Of a DNA stretch of 41,046 nt, positions 18,801 to 27,270 are shown piece by piece. The position numbers and the translations under genes were made by a program. The stretch's first letter is position 1, and each line of letters starts with the position of its first letter. The stretch is from Candidatus Solincola daggyaiensis (lineage in GTDB: Bacteria > Actinomycetota > Geothermincolia > Geothermincolales > RBG-13-55-18). The stretch lies in contig MU158528.1 in NCBI GenBank assembly GCA_015711825.1, forward strand, positions 4,320 to 45,365, written 5' to 3'. The notes beneath the pieces were generated by a model. That model searched no databases. It worked only from the letters and a program-made list of their open reading frames with translations, and was not told the origin of the DNA.

Positions 18801-20477
18801 CTATTCGCGCAGCCTCACCGCTCCCCGGCTCGCGCTGGCCACCCTGCGGGCGTACTCCGCCAGCGCCCCCTCGGTGACCTTGGGCGCCGGGGGCTTCCAG
18901 GCCTCTTCGCGGCGCTTCAGCTCCGATGCGTCGATCAGCGCCTCGAGACGCCGCGCCGGTATGTCCAGCTCGACCATGTCCCCCTCCTCCAGCAGCGCGA
19001 TGGGTCCTCCCTGCGCCGCCTCGGGGGAAACATGCCCCACCGCCGCACCGCGCGAGCCCCCCGAGAAACGGCCGTCGGTGACCAGGACCACCTTGTCCGA
19101 CAGCCCCATACCGGCCATGGTGGCGGTGGGGTTGAGCATCTCGCGCATGCCGGGCCCCCCTTTGGGGCCCTCGTAGCGGATCACCACTACGTCCCCTTCC
19201 CGAATGCGTCCCGCCAGCATGGCCTCCACCGCTTCCTCCTCGCGGTCGAAGACCCGCGCGGGACCCCGGTGCCGGAGCAGGTTCTCCGGCACCGCCGACT
19301 GTTTGACCACCGCTCCCTCCGGCGCCAGGTTGCCGTGGAGGATCGCCAGCCCTCCGGTGGGCATGTAGGGGTCGTCCACCGGCCTCAACACCGCGGGGTT
19401 GAGGGTGCCTCTGCCCTGGAAGACGTCCCCGATGCGCTCCGCCGCCACGCAGGGCACCTCGGGGTCGATAAGTCCCTTCCTGGAAAGCTCTCCCATCACC
19501 GCCGGGATGCCCCCCGCCTCGTGCAGGTCCTGCATGTGGTGGCGCCCCTCTCCCGCGGGGCTGATGCGGGCCAGGTTGGGGGTGGCGTCGCAGACCTCCT
19601 GGATGGTGCCCAGGTCCAGCTCCACGCCCGCCTCGTAGGCGATGGCCAGCAGGTGGAGGACGGTGTTGGAAGAGCCCCCTATGGCCATGTCCACCGCCAG
19701 GGCGTTACGCAGGGAGGCGGGGGTGATGATGTCCCGCGGCCTGCGCCCCCTGCGCAGCAGGTCCATGACCGCCATGCCCGCCTGCTTGGCAAGGCGTAGG
19801 CGCTGGGCATGCGCCGCGGGGATGGTGCCGTTTCCCGGCAGCCCCATGCCGACGGCCTCGGTGAGACAGTTCATGGAGTTGGCGGTGAAGAGTCCGGCGC
19901 AGCTCCCGCAACCCGGGCACGCCAGCTCCTCCAGCTCCGCCAGCTCCTCCGGCGTCATGCGTCCCGATTCCACCGCGCCCTGCGCCTCCATGACGGTGAT
20001 GAAGTCCACGTCCCGGCCGCGGTGGCGCCCCGCCAGCATGGGACCGCCGCTCACCACCACGGCGGGGAGGTTCAGCCGCGCCGCCGCCATGAGCACCCCG
20101 GGATCGATCTTGTCGCAGTTGGTGACCAGGACCAGGGCGTCGAAGGCATGGGCCCTGGCCATGAGCTCCACGGAGTCGGCGATGTTCTCCCGCGAGGGCA
20201 AGGAGTATCTCATTCCCGCATGCCCCATGGCTATGCCGTCGCAGATGCCGATGATCCCGAACTGCATGGGGGTACCTCCCGCCATGCGCACCCCCGCCTT
20301 GACCGCGTCCGCGAGCTGCTGCAGGTGGGTATGCCCGGGGATGACCTCGTTGAAGGCGCAGGCCACTCCCACCCACGGCTGCTCGATCTCGCGGTCGGTG
20401 TAGCCTATGGCCTTGAGCAGGGAGCGGTGAGGGGCGCGGTGCACGCCCTTTTTCGCGGCGTCGCTGGCAAGTTCCAT
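18801..20477 (-). CDS. ilvD: Dihydroxy-acid dehydratase
   Basis: A 558-residue Fe-S dehydratase that makes the 2-oxo acids of valine and isoleucine from the dihydroxy acids. [15 protein letters not shown] (about 17-31) and TNCDKIDPG (about 118-126) with a cluster cysteine are conserved. [19 protein letters not shown] (about 187-205) contributes two more cysteines. [20 protein letters not shown] (about 465-484) is the family C-terminal signature. The ATG at 20477 has GGAGGG 5-6 nt upstream. It is the first gene of the ilvDBN operon behind the best promoter of the cluster. Confidence 0.97.
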   Translation of the reverse strand: MELASDAAKKGVHRAPHRSLLKAIGYTDREIEQPWVGVACAFNEVIPGHTHLQQLADAVKAGVRMAGGTPMQFGIIGICDGIAMGHAGMRYSLPSRENIADSVELMARAHAFDALVLVTNCDKIDPGVLMAAARLNLPAVVVSGGPMLAGRHRGRDVDFITVMEAQGAVESGRMTPEELAELEELACPGCGSCAGLFTANSMNCLTEAVGMGLPGNGTIPAAHAQRLRLAKQAGMAVMDLLRRGRRPRDIITPASLRNALAVDMAIGGSSNTVLHLLAIAYEAGVELDLGTIQEVCDATPNLARISPAGEGRHHMQDLHEAGGIPAVMGELSRKGLIDPEVPCVAAERIGDVFQGRGTLNPAVLRPVDDPYMPTGGLAILHGNLAPEGAVVKQSAVPENLLRHRGPARVFDREEEAVEAMLAGRIREGDVVVIRYEGPKGGPGMREMLNPTATMAGMGLSDKVVLVTDGRFSGGSRGAAVGHVSPEAAQGGPIALLEEGDMVELDIPARRLEALIDASELKRREEAWKPPAPKVTEGALAEYARRVASASRGAVRLRE

Positions 20478-20533
20478 TATTTCCCTCCGGATAAGAAAAG
20501 CGGCGATACGCTGAAGCCGCAGTTATAGACTGT

Positions 20534-20562
20534 ATTATTTAGATATTGACTGGCGGCGTCAA
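20534..20562 (-). promoter_or_regulatory. Sigma70-like promoter for ilvDBN, with overlapping inverted repeat
   Basis: On the minus strand TTGACG (20562-20557) and AATAAT (20539-20534) are exactly 17 bp apart, each one base from consensus. The transcript would start near 20527, about 50 nt before ilvD. The -35 box overlaps an inverted repeat, TTGAC-7-GTCAA (20562-20546), that could be an operator. No T-box or attenuator fits in the short leader. Confidence 0.65.
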
Positions 20563-20650
20563 GCCGCGGGAGGGCGGAAACCCCCGTTCCCGTCCCGCCC
20601 CGGCCCGCGGAACCGCGCCCCTGGCGCCACCGGCCGGGGGACCTTTCCTC

Positions 20651-21646
20651 TCACAGGCGCGCGATGACGGCGTCGGCCATCTCGGAGGTGCCGGCCTCCC
20701 CGCCCAGGTCATAGGTGACCGTCTTCCCCTCCGCGATCACCGCCGCGGTGGCCTGGTATATGCGCCGCGCCGCCTCCTCCTCCCCGATGTGATGCAACAT
20801 GAGCACCCCGGTGAGGATCTGGGCGGTGGGGTTGACCTTGTTCATGCCGGTGTATTTGGGGGCGCTGCCGTGCACCGGCTCGAATACCTGGATGTCCTCG
20901 CCGATGTTGGCGCTGGGAGCCACTCCCAGACCGCCCACCAGCCCGGCGCAGAGGTCGGAGATGATATCGCCGTAGAGGTTGGGCAGGACCAGCACGTCGT
21001 AGATATGGGGTTTCTGCACCAGCTGCATGGCCATGTTGTCCACGATGCGGTCCTCGAACTCGATGTCCGGGTACTCCTGGGCCACCTTGCGGGCGACCTC
21101 CAGGAAGAGGCCGTCGGTGAACTTGAGGATGTTGGCCTTGTGCACCGCGGTCACCTTGCGCCGCCCCTCCCTGCGCGCGTACTCGAAGGCGAAGCGGCAG
21201 ATGCGCTCCGAGGCCCCGCGGGTGATGAGTTTCACGCTCTCGGCGGTGTCCTCGTCCACCTGGCGCTCGATGCCGGCGTAGAGGTCCTCGGTGTTCTCGC
21301 GCACCACCACCAGGTCTATGTCCTTGTAGGGCGAGCGCACCCCCTCCATGCTCCTGGCGGGGCGCAGGTTGGCGTAGAGGTCCAGCTCCTTGCGTAGAGC
21401 CACGTTGATGCTCCGGAATCCCGAGCCCACCGGGGTGGTGATGGGTCCCTTCATGGCCACCTTGTTGGCGCGGATGGAGTCGAGGACGTGGGTGGGCAGG
21501 GGAGTTCCATACTCCTCCATGACCTCGGCTCCGGCCCTCTGGACCTCCCACTCTATCTTTGCCCCCGCCGCCTCGATGATGCGGCGGCAGGCCTCCACGA
21601 TCTCGGGGCCTATCCCGTCCCCCGGTATCAACGTCACGCGCCTCAT
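20651..21646 (-). CDS. Isocitrate/isopropylmalate dehydrogenase family protein (NAD-IDH-like)
   Basis: A 331-residue beta-decarboxylating dehydrogenase. [13 protein letters not shown] (about 4-16) is the family N-terminus. The substrate region reads [20 protein letters not shown] (about 69-88), a sequence typical of NAD-dependent isocitrate and homoisocitrate dehydrogenases rather than of LeuB, followed by [22 protein letters not shown] and [12 protein letters not shown] are also present. The ATG overlaps the stop of the LeuD-like gene by 4 nt (ATGA), so the two are coupled. Together with the LeuC-like protein they form a complete isomerase plus dehydrogenase module. The substrate could be isocitrate, homoisocitrate, 3-methylmalate or 3-isopropylmalate. 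LeuB at 7432-8496 makes the last the least needed. Confidence 0.88.
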   Translation of the reverse strand: MRRVTLIPGDGIGPEIVEACRRIIEAAGAKIEWEVQRAGAEVMEEYGTPLPTHVLDSIRANKVAMKGPITTPVGSGFRSINVALRKELDLYANLRPARSMEGVRSPYKDIDLVVVRENTEDLYAGIERQVDEDTAESVKLITRGASERICRFAFEYARREGRRKVTAVHKANILKFTDGLFLEVARKVAQEYPDIEFEDRIVDNMAMQLVQKPHIYDVLVLPNLYGDIISDLCAGLVGGLGVAPSANIGEDIQVFEPVHGSAPKYTGMNKVNPTAQILTGVLMLHHIGEEEAARRIYQATAAVIAEGKTVTYDLGGEAGTSEMADAVIARL

Positions 21647-22152
21647 AGCTCGAAACCTCCGTGGTTCTTCAGGTATTCCGTCAGCCCGCCTTCGGAGAGG
21701 ATATCCATCATCACCGCCGGCAGGGGAACGATGTCCATCTCCGTCCCCCTGGTGATGTTCACCACCTTACCCCCGGCGAGGTCCACCTCCAGCTCGTCGC
21801 CGGCCTGGATGCCCGAGGTGTCGCATTCCACCACCGGCAGGCCCTTGTTCACGGCGTTGCGGAAGAAGATGCGGGCGAAGGAGCGCGCCAGCACCGCGCC
21901 CACTCCGGCGTGCTTTATCACCAGCGGCGCCTGCTCCCGCGAGGAGCCGCAGCCGAAGTTGTTCCCCGCCACGATAAAATCCCCCGCCTGCACCCGGGAG
22001 GCGAAAGCGGGGTCGATGTCCTCCATGCAGTGGCAGGCAAGCTCGTCCATGTCCAGGGTCTTGAACTTGTACTTGCCGGAGATGATGTAGTCGGTGTTGA
22101 CGTCATCCCCGAACACGTGCGCCCTGCCCCTCAAGACCATATCTTCCCTCAT
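21643..22152 (-). CDS. LeuD-like hydro-lyase small subunit (second copy)
   Basis: A 169-residue swivelling-domain subunit of the isopropylmalate isomerase/homoaconitase type. [20 protein letters not shown] (about 13-32) is the N-terminal block and [10 protein letters not shown] (about 67-76) the conserved active-site segment. The specificity loop reads KYKFKTLD, unlike RYLTATD in LeuD at 8562-9065, which suggests a different substrate. It sits 21 nt after the LeuC-like gene and overlaps the dehydrogenase gene by 4 nt. Similar sequences are usually annotated as 3-isopropylmalate dehydratase, homoaconitase or dimethylmalate dehydratase small subunit. Confidence 0.88.
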   Translation of the reverse strand: MREDMVLRGRAHVFGDDVNTDYIISGKYKFKTLDMDELACHCMEDIDPAFASRVQAGDFIVAGNNFGCGSSREQAPLVIKHAGVGAVLARSFARIFFRNAVNKGLPVVECDTSGIQAGDELEVDLAGGKVVNITRGTEMDIVPLPAVMMDILSEGGLTEYLKNHGGFEL

Positions 22153-22173
22153 GACCTATCTCCTCCGTGAGCC

Positions 22174-23427
22174 TCACAGCATGCGCCTGGGGTCGGTTAT
22201 CTTTCCGGCCACCGCGCTCGCCGCCACCGTGGCCGGGCTGGCGAGATAGATAAAGGCGTTGGCGTTCCCCATGCGACCCTTGAAGTTGCGATTGGCGGTG
22301 GAGATCACCGTCTCTCCGTCGGCGGGAACCCCGTTGTGCGTTCCCACGCACGGCCCGCAACCCGGGGTCACCAGGGCCGCTCCCGCCTCTACCAGCGCCC
22401 GCACCACGCCCCTTTCCATGGCCTCCAGGAACACCTGTCGCGAGGCGGGGGCCACTATGAGTCGCACCTCGGGGCTGACCCTGCGCCCGGAGAGGATGCG
22501 CGCCGCCACCTCCAGATCCTCCAGGCGCCCGTTGGTGCAGGTGCCGATGACCGCCTCATGCACGGGAGTCCCCTCCACCTCCTCCACCGGGCGCACGGCG
22601 TCCACGCGGTGGGGCTCCGCCACCATGGGGGTGAGGCCGCCGAGGTCGAGCTCCCTCACCTCGCGGTACACGGCGTCGCGGTCGGGCGCCGCCGGACGGA
22701 AAGGCCTCGACACCCTGCCCTTCAGCCAGGACAGGACCTTGTCGTCCGCCTCCATGAGGCCTGCCTTGGCCCCCATCTCCACCGCCATGTTGGAGATGGT
22801 GAAGCGCGCCTCCACGCTCAGGGAGGATATCACCTCGCCCCCGTACTCCACCGCCATGTAGGTGGCCCCGTCGGCGGTGAGCTCTCCCGCCAGGAAGAGG
22901 GCGACGTCCTTGGAGTACACGCCCTCGCCCAGCTTTCCCCGCAGCTCCAGGCGCAGGGACTCCGGGACCTTGAACCACAGCTTGCCGGTGAGCATGGCCG
23001 CGGCGAGGTCCGTGGACCCCACGCCGGTGGAGAAGGCGTTGACCGCCCCGTAGGTGGTGGTATGGGAATCGGCGCCGATGACCAGCTCGCCCGGGGCCAC
23101 GTGTCCCTGCTCCGGCAGCAGGCAGTGGCAGACCCCCCGACCCACGTCGTACAGTCCCACCTCCTGCTCCGCCGCGAACTCGCGCATCATGGCGTGGAGA
23201 TTGGAAACACCTTCCAGGGGGCTGGGCGCGCTGTGGTCGATGACCAGGGCCACCCGGGAGGGGTCTTTCACCCGCTCTCCCCCCAGCTCGCGGAAGGCCC
23301 GGATGGCCAGGGGCGAGGTCCCGTCCTGCCCCATCATGAAATCGACCTCCGCCACCACCAGCTCCCCGGCGGAAACCTCCCTGCCGCAATGGGCCGCGAA
23401 TATCTTCTCCGCCATGGTCTTTCCCAT
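22174..23427 (-). CDS. LeuC-like hydro-lyase large subunit (second copy)
   Basis: A 417-residue aconitase-superfamily large subunit with a [4Fe-4S] cluster. Ligands are in GTCTNGRLED and GCGPCVGTHNG. IDHSAPSP (about 63-70), GADSHTTTYGAVNAFSTGVGS-type (about 138-158) and STANRNFKGRMG are conserved. It is clearly homologous to LeuC at 9062-10330 but diverged along its whole length, so it is not a recent duplicate. The start at 23427 has GGAGGAGAG about 9 nt upstream; an ATG four codons later is possible. It is the first gene of a three-gene operon with the LeuD-like and NAD-IDH-like genes and is transcribed divergently from lpdA. Confidence 0.9.
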   Translation of the reverse strand: MGKTMAEKIFAAHCGREVSAGELVVAEVDFMMGQDGTSPLAIRAFRELGGERVKDPSRVALVIDHSAPSPLEGVSNLHAMMREFAAEQEVGLYDVGRGVCHCLLPEQGHVAPGELVIGADSHTTTYGAVNAFSTGVGSTDLAAAMLTGKLWFKVPESLRLELRGKLGEGVYSKDVALFLAGELTADGATYMAVEYGGEVISSLSVEARFTISNMAVEMGAKAGLMEADDKVLSWLKGRVSRPFRPAAPDRDAVYREVRELDLGGLTPMVAEPHRVDAVRPVEEVEGTPVHEAVIGTCTNGRLEDLEVAARILSGRRVSPEVRLIVAPASRQVFLEAMERGVVRALVEAGAALVTPGCGPCVGTHNGVPADGETVISTANRNFKGRMGNANAFIYLASPATVAASAVAGKITDPRRML

Positions 23428-23533
23428 CGGCGCTCTCTCCTCCTCGCTGCCTTTCCTAACGCGATCCTTTTACCGCCCCTTCCGCCGCCCGTCACCGCCC
23501 GCCGCGTCCCGGCCGACCCGGGGTACGGCTACC

Positions 23534-23562
23534 ATTATTCAATACCGAGGGGGTTTTCGCAA
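23534..23562 (-). promoter_or_regulatory. Promoter candidate for the LeuC-like/LeuD-like/dehydrogenase operon
   Basis: On the minus strand TTGCGA (23562-23557) and AATAAT (23539-23534) are 17 bp apart. The -10 is identical to that of the ilvDBN promoter. The transcript would start near 23527, leaving a leader of about 100 nt. The -35 box matches only four of six bases. Confidence 0.42.
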
Positions 23563-23847
23563 AGCCGGCTTTCCGCCTTTTCCCATCGCACGTCCCGGAC
23601 CGCTTTCCGCCCGGCCGGATCGCTTCGGCCCCCGCTTAGAGCGGGGCCTGATCCCTCGCCTTCCGTGCCCTCGCGGCACACGGCATCACGGCCGCCCGCG
23701 CGTCCCCGGGCATGCACGCCCCCATGCCGCTTTTCCCTCCCCACCCACGCGGCCGGGGAAGGCTCCGCGACCCTCTCCATCACCTCCTAACCTCCAGCCT
23801 CCCACCAGCCTTTATCCGGCCCCCATACACCGCATCCGCCTTGATAA

Positions 23848-23856
23848 TGATAAAAT
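23848..23856 (+). promoter_or_regulatory. Extended -10 promoter candidate for lpdA-gcvH
   Basis: The plus strand reads TGATAAAAT inside an AT-rich island, fitting TGn plus TAAAAT. No good -35 box is found 16-18 bp upstream. The leader to the lpdA ATG would be about 65 nt. Confidence 0.35.
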
Positions 23857-23926
23857 ATGCCGGGACGTTTACCGCCGCTGAGGCGACGAACCCACCGCGT
23901 GCGAGGAACGTTTGAAGGAGGAAGAC

Positions 23927-25336
23927 ATGGCAGCAGAGACGAAAAAGGCGAAGCTCGTGGTAATCGGCGCCGGGCCGGGAGGTTATGTGGCGGCGATCCG
24001 CGCCGCCCAGCTCGGCGACGGCGTGATGCTGGTGGAGAAGAATCTCCTGGGCGGGACCTGCCTCAACTGGGGCTGCATCCCCACCAAGGCCCTCCTGGCC
24101 TGCGCCGAAGCCCTGGAGACCATCAAGGAGGCGCACGAATACGGCATCAAGGTGACGGAGCCGGTGCCCGACCTCAAGGCCATGGTGGAGCGCAAGGAGA
24201 AGATCAGCGCCCAGTTGCGCAACGGCATAGCGCAGCTCCTCAAGGCCAACAAGGTGGAGGTGGTGAAGGGGGCGGCCTCCCTGGCCTCGCCCAACCTGGT
24301 CAAGGTGCAGGGAGAGGAGGGAGAGACGGAGATCGAGACGGAAAAGGTGATCGTCGCCACCGGATCCGAGCCCGCGCGGCTTCCCACCTTCGATTTCGAC
24401 CAGCCGGCCATCCTCACCTCCACGGAGGGCCTGGAGCTCACCGAGATCCCCAAGTCCATGATCATCGTGGGCAGCGGGGTGGTGGGGTCGGAGTTCGCCA
24501 CCATCTACAACGCCCTGGGCACCAAGGTGACCATGGTGGAGCTCATGCCCCGCATACTGCCCACCGAGGACGAGCGGGTGGCCCAGCAGATGAAGCGCAT
24601 CCTCAACAAGAAGGGCATCGAGATCCTCACCGAGACCACCATCGAGGAGATGGTGGAATACCGCCCCGACGGCGTGAAGGCGAGGCTCTCCAACGGGGAG
24701 ATCCTGGAGGCGGAAAAGCTGCTCGTCTCCATCGGGCGCTCCCTCAACTCCAAGGGCCTCGGGCTGGAGGAGATAGGGGTGGAGCTGGGCCAGCGCGGCG
24801 AGATAGTGGTCAACCGGCGCATGGAGACCAGCGTGCCCGGCATCTACGCCGTCGGTGACGTGGTCGGAGGCATACTGCTCGCCCACGTATCCTCCTTCGA
24901 GGGCATATGCGCGGCGGAGAACGCCATGGGCATACAGTCGGAGATGAATTATGACGTGGTGCCGGCGTGTATCTTCACCGAGCCGGAGATAGCCAGCGTG
25001 GGCCTCACCCCCGCCAAGGCGGAGGAAAAGGGCATCGAGACGCGCATCGGGCGTTTCATGTTCGGCGGCCTGGGCAAGGCCCTGGCCATGGGCAAGGGCC
25101 AGGGATTCGTGCAGCTGGTGGTGGACGCCGCGAGCGATAAGGTCATCGGCTGCCAGATCATGAGCGCCCATGCCTCGGACCTCATCCACGAGATCGCCCT
25201 CGCCATCCAGGTGGGAGTCACCGCGGATCAGATCGGAAAGACGGTGCACGCGCACCCCAGCCTGGCGGAGGCGGTCATGGAGGCGGCGGAGGCGGCCCAC
25301 GACCGCGCCATCCACGCCGCCCCGGCGCGCAAGTGA
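23927..25336 (+). CDS. lpdA: Dihydrolipoyl dehydrogenase (E3 / glycine cleavage L protein)
   Basis: A 469-residue FAD/NAD flavoprotein disulfide reductase that reoxidises protein-bound dihydrolipoamide. The FAD motif is VIGAGPGGYVAAIRAAQLG (about 13-31). The redox pair lies in GGTCLNWGCIPTKALL (about 42-57). The NAD motif is IIVGSGVVGSEFA (about 181-193). The catalytic His-Glu pair is in HAHPSLAEAVMEAAE near the C-terminus. AAGGAGG lies 5 nt before the ATG at 23927, so an in-frame TTG at 23912 is rejected because it overlaps that site. It is followed by gcvH after 72 nt. That pairing suggests service to the glycine cleavage or reductive glycine system rather than a 2-oxo-acid dehydrogenase, whose E1/E2 genes are absent here. 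Confidence 0.96.
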   Translation: MAAETKKAKLVVIGAGPGGYVAAIRAAQLGDGVMLVEKNLLGGTCLNWGCIPTKALLACAEALETIKEAHEYGIKVTEPVPDLKAMVERKEKISAQLRNGIAQLLKANKVEVVKGAASLASPNLVKVQGEEGETEIETEKVIVATGSEPARLPTFDFDQPAILTSTEGLELTEIPKSMIIVGSGVVGSEFATIYNALGTKVTMVELMPRILPTEDERVAQQMKRILNKKGIEILTETTIEEMVEYRPDGVKARLSNGEILEAEKLLVSIGRSLNSKGLGLEEIGVELGQRGEIVVNRRMETSVPGIYAVGDVVGGILLAHVSSFEGICAAENAMGIQSEMNYDVVPACIFTEPEIASVGLTPAKAEEKGIETRIGRFMFGGLGKALAMGKGQGFVQLVVDAASDKVIGCQIMSAHASDLIHEIALAIQVGVTADQIGKTVHAHPSLAEAVMEAAEAAHDRAIHAAPARK

Positions 25337-25408
25337 CGGGTGTGGCGCCCGCATACGGGTTGCGTTATTATGTCATCGTCGTATCGGAGCTACCTGGAGG
25401 TGAAACCG

Positions 25409-25786
25409 ATGTATCCCGAGGATCTCAAGTACCATCCGGAGCATTGCTGGGCAAGGATCGAGGGCAATATCGCCACCCTGGGCATCACCTATTATGCCCA
25501 GGACCAGCTGGGAGAGATCGTGTTCCTCGAGCTCCCCGCCGTGGGCACCGAGGTGGAGGCGGGCAAGCCCTACGCCGAGATCGAGTCGGTGAAGTCCGTG
25601 TCCGACGTTTACAGCCCCGTCAACGGCACCATCATCGAGACCAACCAGGAGGTGGTGGAGGCGCCGGAGATCATCAACGAGGACTGCTACGAGCAAGGGT
25701 GGATGGTCAAGGTGGAGCTCGCCGAGGACTCCGGCGTGGACGACCTGCTGGACGCCGCCGCCTACGAGAAACTGGTCTCCGAATAG
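25409..25786 (+). CDS. gcvH: Glycine cleavage system H protein
   Basis: A 125-residue lipoyl carrier protein that shuttles the aminomethyl group between P and T proteins and is reoxidised by the L protein (lpdA, upstream). The lipoylated lysine is in IESVKSVSDVYSPVNG (about 57-72). KYHPEHCWARIEG at the N-terminus and the PEIINEDCYEQGWMVKV segment are family features. The ATG at 25409 has GGAGGTG 7 nt upstream; a longer frame from 25340 lacks conservation. The gcvP and gcvT genes are not in the window. A role as a lipoyl-relay H-like protein is also possible. An intrinsic terminator follows directly. Confidence 0.95.
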   Translation: MYPEDLKYHPEHCWARIEGNIATLGITYYAQDQLGEIVFLELPAVGTEVEAGKPYAEIESVKSVSDVYSPVNGTIIETNQEVVEAPEIINEDCYEQGWMVKVELAEDSGVDDLLDAAAYEKLVSE

Positions 25787-25809
25787 GCGGCTGAGGGACG
25801 GGAAACCCT

Positions 25810-25838
25810 GACGGGGGCTAGCGGCCCCCGTCTTTTTT
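25810..25838 (+). terminator. Intrinsic terminator after gcvH
   Basis: A perfect 9-bp stem, GACGGGGGC (25810-25818) with GCCCCCGTC (25824-25832), has a 5-nt loop and is followed by six T residues (25833-25838). It lies 24 nt after the gcvH stop. It is the clearest terminator in the window. Confidence 0.93.
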
Positions 25839-26131
25839 CTCCCCTTTATAGGCGTGTAATTACCTGGCAAAGAGCGGTTGGAATCGCCCCCATACCGGCC
25901 ATACCCGGCGGCGGAGGGCCTCATGTCGCAGCGACTTATAACGCTATCACGCCGTCAAGCGGCGCCATGCTCGTCGCATGGCGGATAATCTCCGCCGTCC
26001 CGTGCGCCGTTGCCGCCTCCGCCTGAGAGAAAAGCCGGGCGGAAGGCCGTGCGTCCTCGCATCCCGAAGCGCCGCTTGATCCCGGGCTTGAGATGAGGCC
26101 AGATCCCTGTGCCTGGACTCCCATGCCTCGA
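25839..26131. other. Convergent intergenic region after gcvH
   Basis: About 290 bp between the gcvH terminator and the end of the zinc-ribbon gene. I see no gene with a ribosome binding site, no tRNA-like fold and no T-run terminator for the minus-strand gene. Confidence 0.5.
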
Positions 26132-27160
26132 CTAGGAGCTGGTTCCCTGGCTGGGCAGTTCCTCCAACATGCGCTCCAGCTCCTCGAGAAGCTTCAGCAG
26201 CTCATCCGGGCTCATGTTCTCCAGGTCCTCGAGGCTCATGCCCTCGGGCAGGAACTCCTCCAGGTCCTCCAGGTCCTCCAGGTCCATGTCCTCCGGCAGG
26301 AGGTCCTCCAGGTCCTCCAGGTTAAGGTCTTCCAAGTCTTCGAGGTCCTCCAAGTCCTCTAAATCCATCCCCGGCCCCATGGAGCCGGGCATGGGGTCCT
26401 CGGTCAGGTACCAGCGCCCTCCTTTTTTCTTCATGCTGAAGAGCATGGAGTCATCGGCGAGATCGTATTCCTGTTTGAAACCCATCACCGAGACCGTAAG
26501 CTTTCCCGCCGTGGTGACCACCTCGGCCTTGTCGGGGCTTTCGGACTTCTTCTCCAGCTGCACGCCCTGGAAGCGGAACTCGGACATCTCCAGGGTCATC
26601 TTGATCATCTTCTCCATGTCCATACCCATCCCCTCCAGGAAGGGATTGTCTTCCGTGGAAAAATATTCCGGCTCGAAGCAGTCCATGAACGCCTGCGCGT
26701 CGCCCTTCTCCAGGGCGGAGATGTATTTCTCCGCCAGCGCCACGGGGTCCCCGGTCCCGCCTCCGCCGCCCCTCCACAGGGCCAGCCAGAGCACCAGCAC
26801 CGCTACCCCTCCCACCACCAGGATGCCGCCGATCACCCCCATCACCAGGGGAACCTTGCTTTTCCTGCGCGCCATCCCCGTCGCCGCGGCATCCGTCACC
26901 GCCGTATACGCCGGGGCGGCGGCCGCGGCGGCCTGCGCGCCCGGCGGCAGCGGCGGAGCTCCCCCTGGGGGCATGGGCGCCGCTCCCCCGCCCGCCGCCT
27001 GGCCGGTATCCGCTCCGGCTCCCTCTCCTCCCGGCGCCGCCGTACCCTGCGCGGGCCCGTCCACGCCCCCCAGGGCGGCTCCGCAGTGGGTGCAGAAGAA
27101 GGCGCCCTCCTTCACGGGCTTCCCGCAGCTCGGACAGTAACCCAGGTTCGCATTATCCAT
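26132..27160 (-). CDS. Membrane-anchored zinc-ribbon protein with acidic Leu-Glu-Asp repeat tail
   Basis: I do not recognise a specific function. The 342-residue protein has four visible parts. An N-terminal zinc ribbon has cysteine pairs at 9/12 and 23/26. A Gly/Ala/Pro-rich linker covers about 31-95. One membrane helix (about 103-129) is preceded by RRKSK, so the ribbon should be cytoplasmic. The outer domain (about 138-253) resembles the small cone-shaped DUF4878/NTF2-like accumulation domains, with DPVALAEKYISALEKGDAQAF. It ends in an acidic repeat (266-333) built from LED units and related LEDLEE/LLEELE segments, likely a charged helix. The ATG at 27160 has GAGGAGG upstream; a longer frame from 27283 reads an Arg-rich unconserved leader. 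It follows gatB by 166 nt. A sensory, scaffold or cell-envelope role is conceivable, without direct evidence. Confidence 0.82.
   Translation of the reverse strand: MDNANLGYCPSCGKPVKEGAFFCTHCGAALGGVDGPAQGTAAPGGEGAGADTGQAAGGGAAPMPPGGAPPLPPGAQAAAAAAPAYTAVTDAAATGMARRKSKVPLVMGVIGGILVVGGVAVLVLWLALWRGGGGGTGDPVALAEKYISALEKGDAQAFMDCFEPEYFSTEDNPFLEGMGMDMEKMIKMTLEMSEFRFQGVQLEKKSESPDKAEVVTTAGKLTVSVMGFKQEYDLADDSMLFSMKKKGGRWYLTEDPMPGSMGPGMDLEDLEDLEDLEDLNLEDLEDLLPEDMDLEDLEDLEEFLPEGMSLEDLENMSPDELLKLLEELERMLEELPSQGTSS
26246..26365 (-). repeat. Tandem 9-base coding repeat for the Leu-Glu-Asp tract
   Basis: On the plus strand this stretch is largely repeated CTCCAGGTC-type 9-mers and close variants, encoding residues about 266-305 of the zinc-ribbon protein (runs of LED, broken by NLED, LLPEDM and EFLPEGMS). 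Unit length is a multiple of three, so slippage would keep the frame. It is coding and not a CRISPR or VNTR outside a gene. Confidence 0.85.
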
Positions 27161-27270
27161 CCTTATCTCCTCCTCGCCGGCGACACCACCCCCGCGACGA
27201 CGGCGCGCCTTTGCATTCTTTGCCCGCTTGCGGGGCGCCTTCCACTGCCGAATAAAGGGTCTCGTTCTCG

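Larger units (their letters stand above)
23428..23926. other. Divergent intergenic region between the LeuC-like gene and lpdA
   Basis: 499 bp without a convincing gene; open frames here are Arg/Pro-rich and lack ribosome binding sites. Two AT-rich islands stand out: 23527-23545, next to a minus-strand promoter candidate, and 23841-23858, next to a plus-strand extended -10. Between them (about 23565-23830) the DNA is GC-rich and shows nothing I can assign. Confidence 0.6.

Noticed and set aside
23780-25354. Long 524-codon open frame on the minus strand opposite lpdA
   Set aside because: It is a high-GC antisense shadow rich in His, Leu, Arg and Gly with no ribosome binding site; lpdA on the plus strand has all family motifs.
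26246-26365. Short tandem repeats resembling a CRISPR array or intergenic VNTR
   Set aside because: Units are 9 bases, contiguous without spacers, and translate in frame as LED repeats of a real protein.
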